Assembly: GCA_017468385.1 (NCBI GenBank)
Contig: JAFUIQ010000045.1
Location: 1 to 34,050, forward strand
From: Clostridia bacterium
Lineage (GTDB): Bacteria; Bacillota; Clostridia; Oscillospirales; CAG-272
Direction of reading: 5' to 3'
Length of the DNA: 34,050 nt
The notes under the pieces were generated by a model. It searched no databases. It worked only from the letters and a program-made list of their open reading frames with translations, and was not told where the DNA came from. This document shows positions 15,903 to 23,030 of this stretch, piece by piece. The position numbers and the translations under genes are program-made. Position 1 is the first letter of the stretch. Each line of letters starts with the position of its first letter.

Positions 15903-17024
15903 TTATGACTGTGCAATAGTATACTTTCGCTCCAGTTCTATAGCAGCGTTCATGATCTCCGCAAACCGTTCTTCATCTCTTACCGTGTCAAACCAGTTCC
16001 AACCCGATTCAGCGGTAAGCGGTACGGACACATTGGTCTCCCAAATTCCGTAATACTCATACGGATTGTCCCCAATATAGACTGTGCTGTTAGACTCGGC
16101 TCTGGAAAAACGAATGTTATCAAACAGAGACAGTCTGCCTACCGAAAGTTTTTCGGCTTTTGAAAATGAATACCACTTTTCGTAGATTTTCAATGCTTCC
16201 TCGAGATTTTTGTATCCAAGGTCTTTGTTGCCGCAGGCAAACTGGGCAGCTGCCAAACGTATAAGTGTCAAACCGTAATTGCCGAGCCATCCCTCAGGGA
16301 CATTTCCGTTTCCAATTGTTTTCAGCAAATCAATGAGTAATTCGTTCCATTTTATTGCTTGCTCCGGCACATCCGCACAGTATGAACTTCTTCCAACGAT
16401 ATATTGAAACAGCAAAACCATTTCCAAGTCAAAATAGTCATGCGCCGAGGTATAATCTTGTTTGTCCCACAGTCGACGGCCGATAATATTGGGACGTACA
16501 AGTACGTGCTCATCAAATGTGTTGATATATTCCTGCGCCTCATCATCGTCACAAATAAATGCCAGCACCTTCCCTGCGGTAATGCGGAAACCTGCATCCG
16601 TGCACTCCGCAAGAATGCGGCGGCCCAGTTGCTTGGCTAATGTGATCAGTTTGAGATCGTCACGGTATTCCCGATAGACCATCCAAATGATCCATTCCAA
16701 AATGCAATACGTGTTTGGATACTGATGATAATACCGCATCAAGCATTCCTTTTGTTCTTCTTGCGTTGCCATCTGCCGCAACTCACCCTTGAATTGCTCA
16801 AGAATTTCAGCATCGGACTGATTGCCAACCCCGAACAACGCATCGGTGGATATGCCCAAAGCATTGGCAAGGGCAGGGATGAGAAGAACATCCGGGTATC
16901 CTGTTTTTCTCTCCCAATTGGAAACCGCCTGCGCTGATACACCGATTCTGGATGCGAGTTCTTCCTGTGTCAGATTCAATTCGCGGCGGCGTTTTGCTAT
17001 CACATCTGCAATATATAGTTTCAT
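15903..17024 (-). CDS. XRE-family regulator with long helical C-terminal part
   Basis: A 373-residue protein. The N-terminal HTH (about residues 7-62) is a clear Cro/CI type: RRRELNLTQEELASRIGVSA followed by QAVSNWERKTGYPDV. Residues about 75-330 are helical with repeated Trp/Tyr positions (YCILEWIIWMVYREYRDD, ALKIYEKWYSF), resembling TPR-like peptide-sensing regulators. The C-terminal tail is short. Start ATG 17024 has ribosome site AAAGGAG. The promoter at 17071-17099 is consensus, and a perfect 12-bp palindrome sits just downstream of it, a candidate self-operator. The gene lies between the two tmRNA-end repeats, AT-richer than neighbours, so it may be cargo of a small element. Its sensing partner is not evident. 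Confidence 0.85.
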   Translation of the reverse strand: MKLYIADVIAKRRRELNLTQEELASRIGVSAQAVSNWERKTGYPDVLLIPALANALGISTDALFGVGNQSDAEILEQFKGELRQMATQEEQKECLMRYYHQYPNTYCILEWIIWMVYREYRDDLKLITLAKQLGRRILAECTDAGFRITAGKVLAFICDDDEAQEYINTFDEHVLVRPNIIGRRLWDKQDYTSAHDYFDLEMVLLFQYIVGRSSYCADVPEQAIKWNELLIDLLKTIGNGNVPEGWLGNYGLTLIRLAAAQFACGNKDLGYKNLEEALKIYEKWYSFSKAEKLSVGRLSLFDNIRFSRAESNSTVYIGDNPYEYYGIWETNVSVPLTAESGWNWFDTVRDEERFAEIMNAAIELERKYTIAQS

Positions 17025-17050
17025 GAAAGTATATCTCCTTTATGACGTTC

Positions 17051-17099
17051 AGATGGCCATCTGTGATTAGATTATAGCATTGACTGGATTTTCGGTCAA
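17051..17099 (-). promoter_or_regulatory. Promoter and palindromic operator of the XRE gene
   Basis: Minus-strand -35 TTGACC (17094-17099), 17-bp spacer, -10 TATAAT (17071-17076). The perfect palindrome AGATGGCCATCT (17051-17062) overlaps the start of transcription. TTGAC and GTCAA also form a dyad across the -35 and spacer. Both are candidate repressor sites. Confidence 0.75.
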
Positions 17100-17195
17100 T
17101 AACGCCATGTGTTAGCGTGCTCAACAGATCGTTTAATTGCTCGATCATTCATTTACAACGGGAGAAAAATGAGTCTCTCTTCCCCATCTCACACC

Positions 17196-17229
17196 AAAAA
17201 CAAAAAGGGCCTCATGGCCCTTTTGTTTG
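17196..17229. terminator. Terminator after the 99-residue gene
   Basis: Stem AAAAGGGCC / GGCCCTTTT, loop TCAT, with a T-run on the minus strand. It ends the 17264-17563 gene and separates it from the XRE promoter. Confidence 0.85.
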
Positions 17230-17263
17230 GCTGCGCCGGACAGAAATGGTGCAGCCTCAAACT

Positions 17264-17563
17264 TCACTTTTTATCAGCATTCCGCAAGTCGGTCTTTGCA
17301 AGATCCTGCATCTCCTGCACGAACTGCTCGAATCGCTCTGTGCCCTCCAAATGGACATCGTTATAGTAGATAGGTTTTCCAAGCAACACGCTTGCCGCCC
17401 GTTTCAGGCGCCCCCATAATGTATTGAAATTATGATCATATCTGGAATCCTGTACGGTGATATTATAGCTGATATCTCCATCTTCCCACTGCGTCTTTTC
17501 GATTACAAACATACAGCACTTGCAGTCGCACGGTAGTGTTATCATTTTGCTTTTCCTATTCAC
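17264..17563 (-). CDS. Small conserved-looking protein of unknown function
   Basis: A 99-residue soluble protein. The start is GTG at 17563, six bases after AGAGGTGA; an internal ATG is possible seven codons later. Near the N-terminus is a Cys motif, C-D-C-K-C-C (about residues 13-17), and later a stretch WGRLKRAASVLLGKPIYYND that resembles small phage- or plasmid-type proteins I have seen without assigned function. It is acidic at the C-terminus. There is no membrane segment. It lies between the tmRNA-end repeats, upstream of the XRE gene on the same strand but separated by a terminator, and may be cargo of the same element. I do not assign a function. Confidence 0.7.
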   Translation of the reverse strand: MNRKSKMITLPCDCKCCMFVIEKTQWEDGDISYNITVQDSRYDHNFNTLWGRLKRAASVLLGKPIYYNDVHLEGTERFEQFVQEMQDLAKTDLRNADKK

Positions 17564-17644
17564 CTTACGTCACCTCTCAAAGCACTTGTTTTTTAAGAAA
17601 ACGCCCACGGTATAGAATGGTCATCCAATACCGCAGGCATTCCA

Positions 17645-17662
17645 TTTGGTGGAGGCGGTGGG
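17645..17662. repeat. 18-bp direct repeat at the ssrA 3' end (proximal copy)
   Basis: The chromosomal copy of the 18-bp repeat also found at 15868-15885; it covers the last bases of tmRNA. The ssrA 3' end is a well-known integration site for tyrosine-integrase elements. Confidence 0.6.
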
Positions 17663-18010
17663 AATCGAACCCACGTCCGAAAACCCATTAACGCAACTTT
17701 CTCCGGGTGCAGGGTACCTACAAAATTTCCCGGTGAAGGCGCCGATACCCGGGCCCCTTCACGCGGTAGCCTTTTAATGCATGACCGATACAAAAGCAAA
17801 CTCTCGGTTCACGTTCGCTGCTGAATTGACGCCCGGGGTTATGCCGCAGCACTCATAACGCGGACGAGCGGCTTATAGCCGCATACTGCCGTTAGGCAGC
17901 TGCAAATTCAGTGTTTGCGTTTAATTTTAAGTTAGGGATGATTTAAGAGGTTCCCCAACCTCTACCCGCTTATCACGTCTCAAGATCCCCGTCGAAACCT
18001 TTACGCCCCC
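17647..18010 (-). ncRNA. ssrA: Transfer-messenger RNA (tmRNA)
   Basis: tmRNA rescues stalled ribosomes and tags their product for proteolysis. The 5' end GGGGGCG (18004-18010) pairs with CGCCTCC near the 3' end, followed by ACCA ending at 17647. The T-arm GGGTTCGATTCCC is at about 17658-17670, and the tRNA-like 5' side has the conserved AAAGGTTTCGACGGGGAT. Total length is 364 bases, normal for one-piece tmRNA. Pseudoknot-type stems fill 17700-17880. smpB ends only 15 bp upstream, so both probably share the promoter at 18548-18576. The 3' end is duplicated at 15868-15885. Confidence 0.97.
17892..17918 (-). other. tmRNA tag-peptide reading frame
   Basis: On the minus strand GCA resumes translation and the codons read A-N-T-E-F-A-A-A then TAA. 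The encoded tag is eight residues, short, and ends in A-A-A rather than the usual L-A-A, though this still offers the hydrophobic-Ala-Ala type end used by ClpXP-like proteases. The choice of resume codon is inferred from its position after the A/T-rich stretch. Confidence 0.75.
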
Positions 18011-18025
18011 ATAGAGATGGAGATG

Positions 18026-18508
18026 TCAATCGTAATCCCGTCCCCGGGATTTGGTATACCGCTCGATGGTGCGGTCCGCCTGCTTTTTCGCCTCGGCATC
18101 CCGCTTATCGTACAGTTTCTTACCGCGGCACAGTCCCACTTCCACTTTTACACGAGAGGAGGAGAAATAGAGGGACAATGGAATCAGCGTATAGCCGTCC
18201 CTGGCCACCAGACCGTGGAGCCGCATGATCTCCCGCCGGTGCATCAGCAGCTTCCGATCCCGCAAGGGATCCCGGTTGTAGATGTTGCCCTTCTCATAGG
18301 GGGAGATGTGGATGCCGGTGGCGAACAATTCACCGTCCCGGATCTCGCAGTAAGAATCCTTCAGATTGACCTGACCGGCACGCAGACTTTTCACCTCTGT
18401 CCCGAACAGCGCGATGCCGGCTTCGTACGTGTCTTCCACGAAATAGTCGTGATGTGCCTTGCGGTTCTGGGCAATGATCTTGCGGCCGCTCTTATTTTTG
18501 TCTGCCAT
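18026..18508 (-). CDS. smpB: SsrA-binding protein SmpB
   Basis: SmpB binds the tRNA-like part of tmRNA and delivers it to stalled ribosomes. The 160-residue length is normal. The family signatures are visible: the early [20 protein letters not shown], then [31 protein letters not shown], and the basic C-terminal tail with [11 protein letters not shown]. The start at 18508 ([11 protein letters not shown]) has AGGAGG upstream; the open frame continues 50 codons further but without a ribosome site. It sits 15 bp before ssrA on the same strand, an obvious functional pair. Confidence 0.97.
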   Translation of the reverse strand: MADKNKSGRKIIAQNRKAHHDYFVEDTYEAGIALFGTEVKSLRAGQVNLKDSYCEIRDGELFATGIHISPYEKGNIYNRDPLRDRKLLMHRREIMRLHGLVARDGYTLIPLSLYFSSSRVKVEVGLCRGKKLYDKRDAEAKKQADRTIERYTKSRGRDYD

Positions 18509-18547
18509 ACGCTGTCCCTCCTGTGAAAAAATCTGTGTCCGTATACT

Positions 18548-18576
18548 ATTATACACCATACAATTGCAAATAGCAA
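18548..18576 (-). promoter_or_regulatory. smpB-ssrA promoter
   Basis: Minus-strand -35 TTGCTA (18571-18576), 17-bp spacer, -10 TATAAT (18548-18553), about 40 bp before the smpB start. Confidence 0.75.
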
Positions 18577-18623
18577 TAGGAATTTGCTGTCCTTTTTCGT
18601 CAAGCACAAAAGACACTGTGATT

Positions 18624-18644
18624 ATTGCACAAAATATGTGCAAT
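18624..18644. promoter_or_regulatory. Inverted repeat in the divergent smpB/transaldolase region
   Basis: Perfect 7-bp arms ATTGCAC and GTGCAAT separated by AAAATAT, lying just upstream of the -35 of the transaldolase-family gene. It may be an operator for a regulator of that gene; the protein is not identifiable. Confidence 0.45.
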
Positions 18645-18651
18645 ATTTTTA

Positions 18652-18680
18652 TTGACAATGCCTGCGAATAGTGTTATAAT
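18652..18680 (+). promoter_or_regulatory. Promoter of the transaldolase-family gene
   Basis: TTGACA (18652-18657), 17-bp spacer, TATAAT (18675-18680): a perfect consensus promoter, about 40 bp before the start codon. Confidence 0.9.
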
Positions 18681-18726
18681 AACATTAGTAACATAAAAAT
18701 AATGTGAAAAAGGAACATAAATAACT

Positions 18727-19410
18727 ATGCAGTATTTTATTGACAGTGCCAACATCCCCGCAATCGACGCCATTTGCCGTTCTTTCCCCATCACCGGTGT
18801 AACCACCAACCCCTCCATCATCTGCAAAGAGAAGGAAGATCTGAAGAAGATCCTGACCGGTATCCGTAACGTAATCACCCAGAAGCGTCTGCTTCAGGTA
18901 CAGGCTGTTGCCAAGACCGCCGAGGGCATCCTGGCGGAGGCAAGAGCGGTTCGTCTTCTGGTAGGCGATCCTCTGGCCATCAAGGTTCCCGTAAGCCGTG
19001 AAGGTCTGCGTGCCATCCCCATGCTGAAGAACGAGGGCTTCCTGGTTACCGCAACCGCTATCTTCTCTCCCCAGCAGGCTATGCTCTGCGCTTGCAGCGG
19101 TGCAGATTATGTAGCTCCCTACATCAACCGTTTCGACTCCATCTGCGGCGACGGTGAGCAGCTGGTTCACGCCATCGTCAATCTGTTCGACGCCAGCAAC
19201 ATCGACTGCAAGATCCTGGGCGCAAGCTTCAAGAACATCCTGCAGGTTGAGTCCATCATGGAAGCCGGCGCACAGAGCGTTACCATCGCACCCGAGTTGT
19301 TCGACGGTATCGTATCTCACCCCATGACCGACCTGTCTCTGGAGACCTTCGACCGTCACTGGAACGAAGTGTACGGCGGCGCCAGCATCGACACTCTGCT
19401 CAACGCATAA
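18727..19410 (+). CDS. Transaldolase / fructose-6-phosphate aldolase family protein
   Basis: A 227-residue class I aldolase of the transaldolase family, small-subunit type like FSA and TalC. The conserved parts are FIDSAN with D6, VTTNPSI with N28, the Schiff-base lysine K86 in AIKVPVSREG, TATAIFSPQQA, then YVAPYINR and a late ASFKN motif. It would act in the cytoplasm in sugar-phosphate interconversion; whether it is a true transaldolase or an aldolase cannot be settled here. The perfect promoter, uniform GC-ending codons (AAG, GTT/GTA, CGT) and compact gene indicate high expression. It stands alone between its promoter and a terminator. A possible operator lies upstream at 18624-18644. Confidence 0.92.
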   Translation: MQYFIDSANIPAIDAICRSFPITGVTTNPSIICKEKEDLKKILTGIRNVITQKRLLQVQAVAKTAEGILAEARAVRLLVGDPLAIKVPVSREGLRAIPMLKNEGFLVTATAIFSPQQAMLCACSGADYVAPYINRFDSICGDGEQLVHAIVNLFDASNIDCKILGASFKNILQVESIMEAGAQSVTIAPELFDGIVSHPMTDLSLETFDRHWNEVYGGASIDTLLNA

Positions 19411-19424
19411 TCTTTCCATATACA

Positions 19425-19470
19425 GAAAAGGGACTGCCGTCCGGTACATGCGGCGGTTCCTTTTCATTTT
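19425..19470 (+). terminator. Terminator of the transaldolase-family gene
   Basis: Stem AAAAGGGACTGCCG paired imperfectly with CGGCGGTTCCTTTT, then a T-rich stretch. Confidence 0.8.
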
Positions 19471-19473
19471 TCG

Positions 19474-19502
19474 TTGACGGATCCCCTCGACTGTGGTACA
19501 AT
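19474..19502 (+). promoter_or_regulatory. Promoter of the membrane-protein gene
   Basis: TTGACG (19474-19479), 17-bp spacer, TACAAT (19497-19502), immediately behind the preceding terminator. Confidence 0.8.
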
Positions 19503-19536
19503 AGTTTTTGACAACACAGTATGGGAGGATAAACGT

Positions 19537-20349
19537 ATGGAAAGAAAGAATTTGTTCTGTCTGAACCTGGATGGGGAAACCGATGCGTACGATTGCGGGG
19601 ATCTGCTTCTCCGCCAGATCGATGCAAGAATGCAGGCGGAAGAAAAAGAACTGAACGATCATTATCACAAAGTTCTCATGGGACCCGTTAAATCTGTCGT
19701 ATACAGCGTTATTGCTATCCCGTTTTTGATGATCCTGGGATTCATTCTGTGCGAGATCCCGGCTCTGCAGCCGTACAAAACCGGAATCGTCGGCGGAATC
19801 GGCATCGTGATCATGGCGATCATCGCCGTGAATGTGATCCTGAACAAAAAACTCCGCAAAAAATCCACCGATGCGGCGAGGGATCAGGTAGACCGTTTCT
19901 ACGATCGCTGCGCCCGGGCACTTCACGTACCGGAAAAGGCACCGAGAGTGGATGTTTTCGCCTATCTTTACGAAGAAAAAGACGGCGTGCAGAAAAACTA
20001 CTACGCAAGCGGTGCCTACCTGGCCGAATTCAGTCATGTATTTGAAGAGAACGGCAATCTGTGCCTATATAGCGCAACCCGGGTATATGCCGTGCCGATT
20101 GCCTCCATTGAAGAATTTGTGCAGGTGAATGAAAAGATCCGCTTTGCCGACTGGGATAAGGAAACACCGCATAACGAAGGAAAATACGCTCCGTATAACA
20201 TCGAAGCCTGCGAGAATGACGAGTACTGCATGAACGATTACTACCGTATCCGCTTTACTCACAAGGGCACGCCCTATGAGCTTCTGATTGCCTCCTATGA
20301 CATCGAGCCGTTTTTGGAGATTGTTCCTCTTACCCCCACCACCGTATAA
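19537..20349 (+). CDS. Two-helix membrane protein of unknown function
   Basis: A 270-residue protein with a short cytoplasmic N-terminus, two adjacent membrane helices (about residues 53-75, VVYSVIAIPFLMILGFIL, and 82-105, GIVGGIGIVIMAIIAVNVIL) and a long soluble tail of about 165 residues. The tail has mixed alpha/beta patterns, many Tyr residues, and segments like YLAEFSHVFEENGNLCLYSA that recall a PH-like or YcxB-type barrel. I do not recognise a catalytic motif. The start at 19537 has GGGAGG upstream; the frame runs back 21 codons but over the promoter. Monocistronic, between its own promoter and a terminator. Confidence 0.85.
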   Translation: MERKNLFCLNLDGETDAYDCGDLLLRQIDARMQAEEKELNDHYHKVLMGPVKSVVYSVIAIPFLMILGFILCEIPALQPYKTGIVGGIGIVIMAIIAVNVILNKKLRKKSTDAARDQVDRFYDRCARALHVPEKAPRVDVFAYLYEEKDGVQKNYYASGAYLAEFSHVFEENGNLCLYSATRVYAVPIASIEEFVQVNEKIRFADWDKETPHNEGKYAPYNIEACENDEYCMNDYYRIRFTHKGTPYELLIASYDIEPFLEIVPLTPTTV

Positions 20350-20351
20350 CC

Positions 20352-20384
20352 GAAAAGGAGATGCCGAAGGCATCTCCTTTTTCA
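20352..20384. terminator. Bidirectional terminator
   Basis: Perfect stem AAAAGGAGATGCC / GGCATCTCCTTTT with loop GAA, shared by the convergent genes ending at 20349 and 20382. Confidence 0.93.
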
Positions 20385-20852
20385 ATTCCGGGAGCATTTC
20401 TCCGCGTCGATGGCGAGCACCACCATCAGCGCATGGAGGGAATCCACGGGATCATGGACGTCGATGGTATAGGTATCCGTGAAGTTGAAGAGTTCTTTGG
20501 CAATAGAGGCCACGGTGTTCCCCTCTTCGTCGCAGATGTCGTAATCCCACTCAAAGAAATCCCCCTCCACATTCCATCCGCGGCAATCCACCGTAAAGGA
20601 GGGACGGAAGAAGGAAAACTCCTTCTGCACCGTACCCACGCACTCCTCGCCGATATACAATTCAAAACAAGGCAAAAAGGTGAAAAGCTCCTGTTGTACC
20701 GTGGCCACATGGCGGCCGGAGGCGTCATTTATGTGCAGGCAATGCCCCCAGGACAACTGTCCCTCCACGGTATAGAGGGTCTCCCCTGCCTCGTTATAAA
20801 TATCATAACTGTCAAACCAGGAAAAAAATCTCTGACGAAACAACATTTTCAT
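20382..20852 (-). CDS. LURP-one-related (YxjI-like) protein
   Basis: A 156-residue soluble protein matching the LURP-one-related / scramblase-like beta-barrel fold. The pattern of repeated strand pairs is visible: YDIYNEAGETLYTVEG, LHINDASGRHVATVQQEL, FELYIGEECVGTVQKE, VEGDFFEWDYDICDEEGNT, and a final helix DSLHALMVVLAIDAEK that threads the barrel in this family. These proteins are common in Firmicutes with no settled role; a membrane- or lipid-linked role is often guessed. ATG at 20852 follows AGGAGG at good spacing. A TTGACA-17-TAGAAT promoter is directly upstream. Confidence 0.88.
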   Translation of the reverse strand: MKMLFRQRFFSWFDSYDIYNEAGETLYTVEGQLSWGHCLHINDASGRHVATVQQELFTFLPCFELYIGEECVGTVQKEFSFFRPSFTVDCRGWNVEGDFFEWDYDICDEEGNTVASIAKELFNFTDTYTIDVHDPVDSLHALMVVLAIDAEKCSRN

Positions 20853-20881
20853 ATGCGGAACCTCCTGCAGGAATATACTTT

Positions 20882-20910
20882 ATTCTACTATGCGCTCGTA
20901 CGGTTGTCAA
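20882..20910 (-). promoter_or_regulatory. Promoter of the LURP-one-like gene
   Basis: Minus-strand -35 TTGACA (20905-20910), 17-bp spacer, -10 TAGAAT (20882-20887), about 25 bp before the start codon. Confidence 0.85.
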
Positions 20911-20965
20911 GTCTCATTCATAAACATCCGTCCCCCGGGAAACACTACCGACATCCGCTATCCGC

Positions 20966-20994
20966 TTGACAAATTGGCAAAAATCGCATATACT
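20966..20994 (+). promoter_or_regulatory. Orphan plus-strand promoter, possible short RNA
   Basis: TTGACA (20966-20971), 17-bp spacer, TATACT (20989-20994). Transcription would start near 21001 and meet a hairpin at 21025-21050 within 50 bases, and no plus-strand gene follows. It is either the promoter of a very small RNA or a transcript antisense to the S1-domain gene that is stopped early. Confidence 0.5.
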
Positions 20995-21022
20995 AATTAT
21001 AGTAAATACGGCACAAACATGG

Positions 21023-21055
21023 AAAAACCGACGGATGACTCCATCGGTTTTCTTA
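21023..21055. terminator. Terminator of the S1-domain gene
   Basis: Stem AAACCGACGGA / TCCATCGGTTT (one mismatch), loop TGAC, with A/T runs on both sides; it follows the S1-domain gene on the minus strand and also the orphan promoter on the plus strand. Confidence 0.75.
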
Positions 21056-21059
21056 TGAT

Positions 21060-22019
21060 TTATCCCTCGCCGGAGGCGGGGTCAAAGCGAGTCTCCACCA
21101 ATTTGGTGCATCCCTCCGGGGAGTATCGCCAATATCCCATATGCCGGACCGCGGCCGTATCCACAAAATAATTCATTTTCTGCGGATGACTTTCCGCGTG
21201 GGCATCGATAATCACCAATTTGATCTTCATCCGCTCCGGCAAAATACTCTTTATGTACACAGCGCACCGATCCCCCACCGACACGCCCTCCCGCAATTCT
21301 GCCAATCCCGCCAGATTGGGAGCCAGCTCCACAAAAATCCCGTAGGGCTCAATGGAGCGGACGATGCCGGATACCGTCTGGGTGGGTGCAAAGCGAGAGA
21401 CGTTTTCCTCCCATGTGCCGAGCAGTTCCCGATGGGTCATATACACCCGCCCGGTTTCGTAATCGATGCTTTTCACAATCGCCATGATGGACTCGCCGGG
21501 CGTGAGCCGCTCGGATGGATGGGAAATCCGCGACACGGAGATACAATCCACCGTAAGGAGGGACACAATTCCGCACCCGATATCCACAAAGGCCCCGAAG
21601 GGCTCCAGGTGGGTGATTTTGGCCGGAAGGATATCCCCCGGAGCGCGGTGCATGACCCACTCCCGCATACATTCCTCCTGGGCCGCCCGGCGGGACAGAT
21701 AGGCCACAGGCCGTCCCTCCCCTTCCTCGATGCGCAGGATTTTGAAGCAAATCGGCTTGCCCACCCGGGTGATGATGGCAATATCCTTCGTCTCACTGCC
21801 GTCGTGGTTGTAGGCCGCTTCGTCCCGCTCGATGATTCCCGTGCAATCCCCCAAATCCACCCGCAGCGTCATGGTAGCACAGTCGCACATCCGCGCGATT
21901 CCCTCCAGAATCCGTTCCTGCTCCATCGCCCGCTGCAGCCCCGTCCGGGATGCCGTATGCCACGTGTTTTCCGCACTCCCCATCCGCATCCCCTCGGGAC
22001 AGTATCGCTTATCCGTCAT
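21060..22019 (-). CDS. S1 RNA-binding domain protein
   Basis: A 319-residue protein with S1-type OB folds, related to ribosomal protein S1. A weak domain may lie near residues 50-110 and clearer ones near 125-200 (GDILPAKITHLEPFGAFVDI ... VKSIDYETGRVYMTHREL) and 205-270 (VSGIVRSIEPYGIFVELAPN ... GDRCAVYIKSI). These barrels bind single-stranded RNA in the cytoplasm. Start ATG 22019 follows GAGGGGG. It is divergent from the YitT gene and lacks a strong consensus promoter in the 95-bp gap. Short S1-like proteins of this kind are common in Clostridia; a precise role is not clear. Confidence 0.88.
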   Translation of the reverse strand: MTDKRYCPEGMRMGSAENTWHTASRTGLQRAMEQERILEGIARMCDCATMTLRVDLGDCTGIIERDEAAYNHDGSETKDIAIITRVGKPICFKILRIEEGEGRPVAYLSRRAAQEECMREWVMHRAPGDILPAKITHLEPFGAFVDIGCGIVSLLTVDCISVSRISHPSERLTPGESIMAIVKSIDYETGRVYMTHRELLGTWEENVSRFAPTQTVSGIVRSIEPYGIFVELAPNLAGLAELREGVSVGDRCAVYIKSILPERMKIKLVIIDAHAESHPQKMNYFVDTAAVRHMGYWRYSPEGCTKLVETRFDPASGEG

Positions 22020-22114
22020 TTTGCGCCCCCTCTTTTCCCTGTCAATGGATTTTTCCGCATGCTATATCTTATGAGGCTGTCCCCGCCGTTATGACCGGGA
22101 GGCCGGGAGGTTTT

Positions 22115-22978
22115 ATGAATCGAAAGAATATTTGGAAAGACATCGCCCTTGTAATCATCGGCAGTATTCTGTACGGTGCCGGGCTTTCCCTGTTTTTGAT
22201 CCCGAAGAATGTGGTTATGGGCGGTGCGTCCGGTCTGGCGGTCACCGTCCATGCACTGACTTCCCTGCCCGTCGGCGTGGGAATTGTGCTTATCAATATT
22301 CCTCTGCTTATTCTGAACATCCGTCTGTGCGGATGGCGCGGCATGGCACGTACCATCATCGGCGTGTTTGTCACATCCGTCTTCACGGATCTTATGGAGT
22401 TTCTGCCTGCCGCCTCCGAGGATGCTTTGCTCAGCGCCTTCTGCGGCGGTGCGCTGATGGGGGCCGGTGCCGGCGTCATGCTCCCCCGGGGCTTCACCAC
22501 GGGCGGCTCAGACCTGGCGGCCTATCTGATCAATCGGAAAATCAAAAAATGGAGCGTCGGCTCCATCCTTCTGACGCTGGATGCCATGATCATCGTTGGC
22601 TCCGCCATCGCTTTGCATAATTTCAGCGGCATCATCCACTCTGTAGCGGCGGCGCTGGCCTACTCCATGGCACTGAATGCCATGATGAACGGCGCGGGAC
22701 GGGCCAAGCTGTCCTTCATCGTGTCGGATCATTACGAACAGATCAGCGACGTCATCATGGAAAAGATCAATCGCGGTGCCACCGTCTTGCACGGAAAAGG
22801 ATGGTACACGGGCAAGGATAAAACGGTAGTCATGTGCGTAACCAAGCGATCCGAGCTCTACATGCTGGAGCAGACCGTCCACGAGATCGATCCGGGTGCG
22901 TTTATGATTATCTCCGACGCGGCGCAGGTGCTGGGCGAAGGATTTGAAGAAAAGGACGAACACGGGAACAATCCCTGA
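22115..22978 (+). CDS. YitT family membrane protein
   Basis: A 287-residue protein of the YitT/DUF161 family with a C-terminal DUF2179 domain. About five membrane segments occupy residues 10-200, with conserved blocks LYGAGLSLFLIPKNVVMGG, GLAVTVHALTSLPVG and ARTIIGVFVTS, and GFTTGGSDLAAYLINRK. The soluble tail (about 215-275) has GATVLHGKGWYTGKDKTVVM, typical of DUF2179. The biochemical role of the family is not established. ATG 22115 has GGGAGG upstream, chosen over an earlier in-frame start at 21950 that lies inside the divergent gene. It ends in a strong terminator. Confidence 0.94.
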   Translation: MNRKNIWKDIALVIIGSILYGAGLSLFLIPKNVVMGGASGLAVTVHALTSLPVGVGIVLINIPLLILNIRLCGWRGMARTIIGVFVTSVFTDLMEFLPAASEDALLSAFCGGALMGAGAGVMLPRGFTTGGSDLAAYLINRKIKKWSVGSILLTLDAMIIVGSAIALHNFSGIIHSVAAALAYSMALNAMMNGAGRAKLSFIVSDHYEQISDVIMEKINRGATVLHGKGWYTGKDKTVVMCVTKRSELYMLEQTVHEIDPGAFMIISDAAQVLGEGFEEKDEHGNNP

Positions 22979-22991
22979 CATTGTGCCAAAA

Positions 22992-23022
22992 TAAAAAAGC
23001 GGTGCTTGCGCACCGCTTTTTC
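22992..23022. terminator. Bidirectional terminator
   Basis: Perfect stem AAAAAGCGGTGC / GCACCGCTTTTT with a four-base loop, between convergent genes ending at 22978 and 23031. Confidence 0.93.
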
Positions 23023-23030
23023 GTTTGTTC

